This document shows positions 60,525 to 64,000 of a stretch of DNA of 64,000 nt, piece after piece. Position 1 is the stretch's first letter, and the number at the start of each line of letters is the position of its first letter. Source of the DNA: Paraburkholderia caribensis (GTDB lineage Bacteria; Pseudomonadota; Gammaproteobacteria; Burkholderiales; Burkholderiaceae); assembly GCF_002902945.1 (NCBI RefSeq), contig NZ_CP026103.1, forward strand, positions 434,001-498,000. The letters run 5' to 3'. The position numbers and the translations under genes were made by a program. The notes beneath the pieces are model-generated. The model did no database searches, had not been told where the DNA came from, and saw only the letters and a list, made by a program, of their open reading frames with translations.

Positions 60525-62705
60525 TTACGCTTTGCCCGCTGCCTTCAATTGCAAACGGAACTTGTGCAGCAGCGGCTCCGTATAACCACTGGGCTGCGCG
60601 CAACCTTCGAACACCAGCGCGCACGCCGCCTTGAACGCGATCGAGCTGTCGAAGTTCGGCGCCATCGGCTTGTAGCCCGGATCGCTTGCGTTTTGCTGAT
60701 CGACGACCTTTGCCATGCGCTCCATCGTCTCGCGCACGAAATCCGCCTTGATGACGCCATGGCGCAGCCAGTTCGCGATGTGCTGGCTCGAAATGCGCAG
60801 CGTTGCGCGGTCTTCCATCAGGCCGACGTTGTGAATGTCCGGCACCTTCGAGCAACCGACGCCCTGATCGATCCAGCGCACCACATAGCCGAGAATGCCC
60901 TGCGCGTTGTTCTCGACTTCGCTGCGGATCTCCTGCTCGTTCCATTGCGCGCGCTCGACGACGGGAATCGTCAGCAGCCCGTCCAGCAGTTCGTCGCGCA
61001 CCGCGGCGAAATCCGTGCGCTCCAGTTCCTTCTGCACCGCCTGCACGTCGACCTGGTGATAGTGCAGCGCATGCAGCGTCGCGGCCGTGGGCGAGGGCAC
61101 CCATGCCGTGTTCGCGCCGGCTTTCGGATGGCCGATCTTCTGCTCGAGCATCGCCTTCATCAGGTCGGGCATCGCCCACATGCCCTTGCCGATCTGCGCG
61201 CGGCCGCGCAGGCCCGCAGCGAGGCCGACGAGCACGTTGCTGCGCTCATAGGCGGCGATCCACTTGCTGGACTTCATATCGCCCTTGCGCAGCATCGGGC
61301 CCGCTTCCATCGAGCTGTGCATCTCGTCGCCCGTGCGGTCGAGGAAGCCCGTGTTGATGAACGCGACGCGCGCCGACGCCTGGCCGATACATGCAGCGAG
61401 GTTCACGCTGGTGCGGCGCTCCTCGTCCATGATGCCCATCTTGATCGTGTTGCGCGCGAGCCCGAGCAGATCCTCGACGCGCGAGAACAGCTCGCTCGCG
61501 AACGCGACTTCGGCGGGGCCGTGCATCTTCGGCTTGACGATGTAGATCGAACCCGTGCGCGAATTGAGCTTGTGCGTGCGGTCGTGCAGCGCGCACAGCG
61601 TGGTGACGACGCCGTCGAGAATGCCTTCGGGAATCTCATTGCCTTCGCGGTCGAGCACGGCCGGGTTCGTCATCAGATGGCCGACATTGCGGATGAACAG
61701 CAGCGAGCGGCCATGCAGCTTCACCGGCTGGCCGTTTGCGCCTTGATACTCGCGGTCCGCGTTAAGACGGCGCGTGAACGTCTTGCCGCCCTTCGTGACT
61801 TCTTCCGTCAGGTTGCCGACCATCAGGCCGAGCCAGTTGCGATAGAGCAGTACTTTGTCGTCGGCATCGACGGCGGCGACCGAGTCTTCGCAATCGATGA
61901 TCGTGCTCACGGCCGCTTCCATCAGCACGTCCTTCACGTGCGCGGGGTCGGTCTTGCCGATCGGATCGTTCGCGTCGATCTGGATTTCGAAGTGCAGGCC
62001 GTTGTGCTTGAGCAGCACGGCCGTCGGTGCATTCGCGTCGCCCTGATAGCCGATGAATTGCGCCTCGTCCTGCAGTGCGGCCGTGCCATTCTTCAGTGCG
62101 ATGCTCAGCTTGCCGTTCTCGACGCGATAGCCGGTCGCGTCCTTGTGCGAGGCATTCGCGAGCGGCGCGGCGTCGTCGAGAAACTGGCGCGCGAACGCGA
62201 TCACGCGCGCGCCGCGCACCGGGTTGAACTTCGCGGTACGTTCGGCGCCGTCGGTTTCGTCGATGGCGTCGGTGCCGTACAGCGCGTCGTACAGGCTGCC
62301 CCAGCGCGCGTTCGCCGCGTTCAGCGCGTAACGCTGGTTCGACAGCGGCACGACGAGCTGCGGGCCCGCCTGTTCGGCGATTTCGCGGTCGACGTTGTCG
62401 GTCGTCGCTTTTACGCCGGCCGGCGTCGGCACGATATAGCCGATGCTTTCGAGGAAGCCACGATACGCGCGCAGGTCACGCACGGGCCCCGGATTCGCGC
62501 GATGCCACTTGTCCAGTTCGGCCTGCAGGCGGTCGCGTTCGGCGAGCAGCGCGCGGTTCTTCGGCGCGAGATCGTGCACGAGGGCATCGAAACCGGCCCA
62601 GAACGCGGCGCTATCGACACCGGTGCCAGGCAGGGCTTCCTTTTCGATGAACTGTTCGAGGTTCGCGGCGACCTGCAATCCGCCGCGTTGGGTCAATTGA
62701 GTCAT
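60525..62705 (-). CDS. glcB: Malate synthase G
   Basis: The 726-residue protein matches malate synthase G (about 720 residues) over its length. It has AAVSTIIDCEDSVAAVDADDK, the TIM-barrel active region IYIVKPKMHGPAEVA and the SSMEAGPMLRKGDM stretch. It condenses glyoxylate with acetyl-CoA to malate in the cytoplasm. ATG 62705 gives the usual MTQLTQRGGLQV start and follows GGAACAGCCC; the ATG at 62726 is rejected. It follows glcG by 57 bp in the same direction and so belongs to a glycolate/glyoxylate unit. Confidence 0.96.
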   Translation of the reverse strand: MTQLTQRGGLQVAANLEQFIEKEALPGTGVDSAAFWAGFDALVHDLAPKNRALLAERDRLQAELDKWHRANPGPVRDLRAYRGFLESIGYIVPTPAGVKATTDNVDREIAEQAGPQLVVPLSNQRYALNAANARWGSLYDALYGTDAIDETDGAERTAKFNPVRGARVIAFARQFLDDAAPLANASHKDATGYRVENGKLSIALKNGTAALQDEAQFIGYQGDANAPTAVLLKHNGLHFEIQIDANDPIGKTDPAHVKDVLMEAAVSTIIDCEDSVAAVDADDKVLLYRNWLGLMVGNLTEEVTKGGKTFTRRLNADREYQGANGQPVKLHGRSLLFIRNVGHLMTNPAVLDREGNEIPEGILDGVVTTLCALHDRTHKLNSRTGSIYIVKPKMHGPAEVAFASELFSRVEDLLGLARNTIKMGIMDEERRTSVNLAACIGQASARVAFINTGFLDRTGDEMHSSMEAGPMLRKGDMKSSKWIAAYERSNVLVGLAAGLRGRAQIGKGMWAMPDLMKAMLEQKIGHPKAGANTAWVPSPTAATLHALHYHQVDVQAVQKELERTDFAAVRDELLDGLLTIPVVERAQWNEQEIRSEVENNAQGILGYVVRWIDQGVGCSKVPDIHNVGLMEDRATLRISSQHIANWLRHGVIKADFVRETMERMAKVVDQQNASDPGYKPMAPNFDSSIAFKAACALVFEGCAQPSGYTEPLLHKFRLQLKAAGKA

Positions 62706-62762
62706 GGGCTGTTCCAAGAGGGGCAAATTCGGGGGGGCAAATTATTTTTGTCAGCGCGGCAT

Positions 62763-63179
62763 TCAGCCGTTCGCGTGGCTGGCAACGGCCGCGGCACCGG
62801 CCTTTGCCACTTGCGCATCCTGATCGGCCTTGACGCCGGAAACACCGACGGCGCCGATCACCTGGCCATCTACGACAACGGGCACGCCGCCTTCCAGCGT
62901 GCCCGACAGCGGCGCGCTCAGGAATGCAGTGCGGCCGTTGTTGATCATGTCCTCGTACTGCTTCGATTCGCGGCGGCCGAGCGCGGCGGTGCGGGCCTTA
63001 TCCGTCGCGATGTAGGCGCCGACGGGCGCGCAGTTGTCGAGGCGCAGCAGCGACAGCAGATGGCCGCCGTCGTCCACCACGGCGATCGTGACGGCCCACT
63101 GGTTACGTTCGGCTTCGGCGCGCGCCGCTTCGATGATTTTCGTCGACTCTGCGACCGTCAGCACGGATTTTGTCTGCAT
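62763..63179 (-). CDS. glcG: GlcG/HbpS-family protein
   Basis: The 138-residue protein begins MQTKSVLTVAESTKIIEAA and has AVVDDGGHLLSLLRLDNCAP and GGVPVVVDGQVIGAVGVSG, the GlcG (DUF336/Haem_degrading) signature. Its function in glycolate use is not defined; the family may bind haem or flavin. ATG 63179 follows AGGAATCG; the long frame up to 63356 has no signal and is rejected. Together with glcB it forms a glc operon. The palindromic site ACTGGTCATACCAGT lies upstream at 63355-63369. Confidence 0.9.
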   Translation of the reverse strand: MQTKSVLTVAESTKIIEAARAEAERNQWAVTIAVVDDGGHLLSLLRLDNCAPVGAYIATDKARTAALGRRESKQYEDMINNGRTAFLSAPLSGTLEGGVPVVVDGQVIGAVGVSGVKADQDAQVAKAGAAAVASHANG

Positions 63180-63354
63180 GTTGCGATTCCTGAAACGATT
63201 GAAATGAATTCCACCGACAGACCGGCCGCAAGCCGCGCATGCACATGTCGGCCGACGTGCGCGCGCACTGCGAACGTGCATGCGAGGTCCAGTCTTATAT
63301 ATGACTTGGTGCCCATTGTTCCGGGTTCCTGGCGACTTGTCGACCCGGTGGAAC

Positions 63355-63369
63355 ACTGGTCATACCAGT
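63355..63369. promoter_or_regulatory. GntR(FadR-type) operator, probably GlcC/PdhR-like
   Basis: ACTGGT-CAT-ACCAGT is a perfect 15-bp palindrome matching the TGGT-N3-ACCA type used by PdhR/LldR/GlcC regulators. It lies about 176 bp upstream of the glcG start. Confidence 0.6.
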
Positions 63370-63475
63370 TTTTTCTGTTTCTTTTTTCGGCTCGAAGCGC
63401 TGGCAGGCGTTGCGCCAGGGAAAACCCGCGCTGCAAGTCGATGCGCTTGACCGCAGACGGCACGGCGCGAATACT

Positions 63476-63489
63476 ACTAAGATATTAGT
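63476..63489. promoter_or_regulatory. Small palindrome before the HpaG-like gene
   Basis: ACTAA-GATA-TTAGT has 5-bp arms, AT-rich, 22 bp before ATG 63512. It is the right place for a repressor such as a MarR-type HpaR. Confidence 0.3.
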
Positions 63490-63511
63490 GAATGGTGAAT
63501 GCAGGCAACCC

Positions 63512-64000
63512 ATGTTCGCACTCGACGATCACCGGATTCATCTCGCAGCCGAGCCGTTTGCACGCGATGTCGATGCGCGGTCCGTGAGCGCATTGCTTGC
63601 GAGTGGGGCGGCGTGCAGGCCGCCTGTCGACGGGACGGTTTACGGAACGCTGCTGAACGACCGCGCCACGCTCGATGCACTCGGCGGCGCGGTCAACGCG
63701 GCGCCCTACAAAGCGCCGCCGAAAGCGCCCGTGCTGTACGTGAAGCCGCGCAATACCTTTGCCGGTCATCGTGCCCGCGTCGTGGTTCCGGACGATGAGC
63801 AAGGCGTGCAGGTGGGCGGCTCGCTTGGCGTCGTGATCGGGCGCACGGCATGCCGTGTCCACGTCGGGAACGCACTGGATTACGTCGCGGGCTATACGGT
63901 CGTGGCCGACCTTTGCGTGCCTCACGAAAGCGTGTATCGCCCCTCGGTGAGATTCCGCGCACGCGATGGCTTTTGTGTGATCGGCCCTGCTGTCGTCGCG
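63512..64000 (+). CDS. Fumarylacetoacetase-family hydrolase, HpaG-like (3' cut by window)
   Basis: An open frame of 163 codons runs from ATG 63512 (AGGCAACCC before it) to the window edge without a stop. It begins MFALDDHRIHLAAEPFARDV and contains APVLYVKPRNTFAGH and a GVQVGGSLGVVIGRTACRV stretch typical of the FAA-hydrolase fold, with YVAGYTVVADL downstream. Among family members it is most like the HpaG1 subunit of the homoprotocatechuate (4-hydroxyphenylacetate) degradation isomerase/decarboxylase. Downstream genes would settle this. It is divergent from glcG. Confidence 0.8.
   Translation, partial: MFALDDHRIHLAAEPFARDVDARSVSALLASGAACRPPVDGTVYGTLLNDRATLDALGGAVNAAPYKAPPKAPVLYVKPRNTFAGHRARVVVPDDEQGVQVGGSLGVVIGRTACRVHVGNALDYVAGYTVVADLCVPHESVYRPSVRFRARDGFCVIGPAVVA

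Larger units (their letters stand above)
63180..63511. other. Divergent glcG/hpaG-like intergenic region
   Basis: The 332-bp divergent region shows two candidate operators (63355-63369 and 63476-63489) and an AT-rich TATATA patch at about 63295-63301 that could be the glcG -10. No gene is seen. Confidence 0.5.

Noticed and set aside
60519..63488. Very long plus-strand open frame (989 codons) antisense to glcB and glcG
   Set aside because: It is a GC-bias shadow; the minus strand encodes clear malate synthase G and GlcG with family motifs.
1..64000. tRNA, rRNA, riboswitch or phage attachment sites
   Set aside because: No cloverleaf, rRNA segment or recognisable riboswitch core was seen by eye; a covariance-model scan would be needed to exclude small RNAs.

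Overview
The window looks like part of a Burkholderia sensu lato genome, most likely Paraburkholderia or Caballeronia. It is GC-rich with strong third-position GC, and it carries a DUF3563 micro-protein, a Burkholderia-order type VI secretion (T6SS) locus, a Burkholderia-type contact-dependent inhibition (CDI, bcpAIOB-like) locus and a palindromic intergenic repeat with the same flavour. The genus is an inference from gene content; no rRNA or tRNA is present to fix it.

Layout. 1-3.0 kb: end of an amine/opine-type oxidase pair (HcnB-like, HcnC-like) followed by a PotD-like binding protein. 3.4-5.2 kb: a 1-Cys peroxiredoxin and a persulfide dioxygenase-rhodanese fusion. 5.6-11.2 kb: a glycosyltransferase, a MocR-type regulator, an internally deleted amino-acid permease, a DadA-like oxidoreductase and a LivK-like binding protein. 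11.2-12.1 kb: a non-coding repeat island with nested perfect inverted repeats (82 bp outside, 28 bp inside). 12.1-33.9 kb: a complete T6SS structural locus (tssL-K-J leftward; TPR lipoprotein-tssB-C-hcp-tssE-F-G-H-A rightward; tssM-tagF-OmpA leftward; M15 peptidase leftward; Cys-tailed membrane protein rightward) with no vgrG or PAAR gene. 34.0-39.1 kb: housekeeping and accessory genes (alpha/beta hydrolase, DUF3563, methyltransferase, GFA-fold protein, AraC regulator, HAD phosphatase).

39.3-52.4 kb: the CDI/two-partner-secretion locus. A CdiA/BcpA-type exoprotein is split by a frameshift near 41.51 kb. It ends in a toxin region after an ADLYN junction motif, followed by an immunity candidate, an orphan toxin-tail-like fragment with a YezG-like immunity gene, two paralogous lipoproteins and the TpsB transporter. 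A 17-bp palindrome covers the -10 of the likely promoter. 52.5-54.3 kb: a lipoprotein and a mostly non-coding stretch with gene debris. 54.3-60.5 kb: a DHA2 efflux pump, then a LysR regulator divergent from an HMG-CoA-lyase-type lyase, a CoA transferase and an MFS carrier, which reads as a small organic-acid catabolic unit. 60.5-63.2 kb: glcG-glcB (malate synthase G), separated by a strong bidirectional terminator from the MFS gene. 63.5 kb to the end: the start of an HpaG-like fumarylacetoacetase-family gene, divergent from glcG, with two candidate operators between.

The most unusual parts are the CDI locus (frameshift, composition change at the toxin junction, orphan module, doubled lipoprotein), the remodelled permease with its four-site repeat array, and the nested inverted-repeat island.
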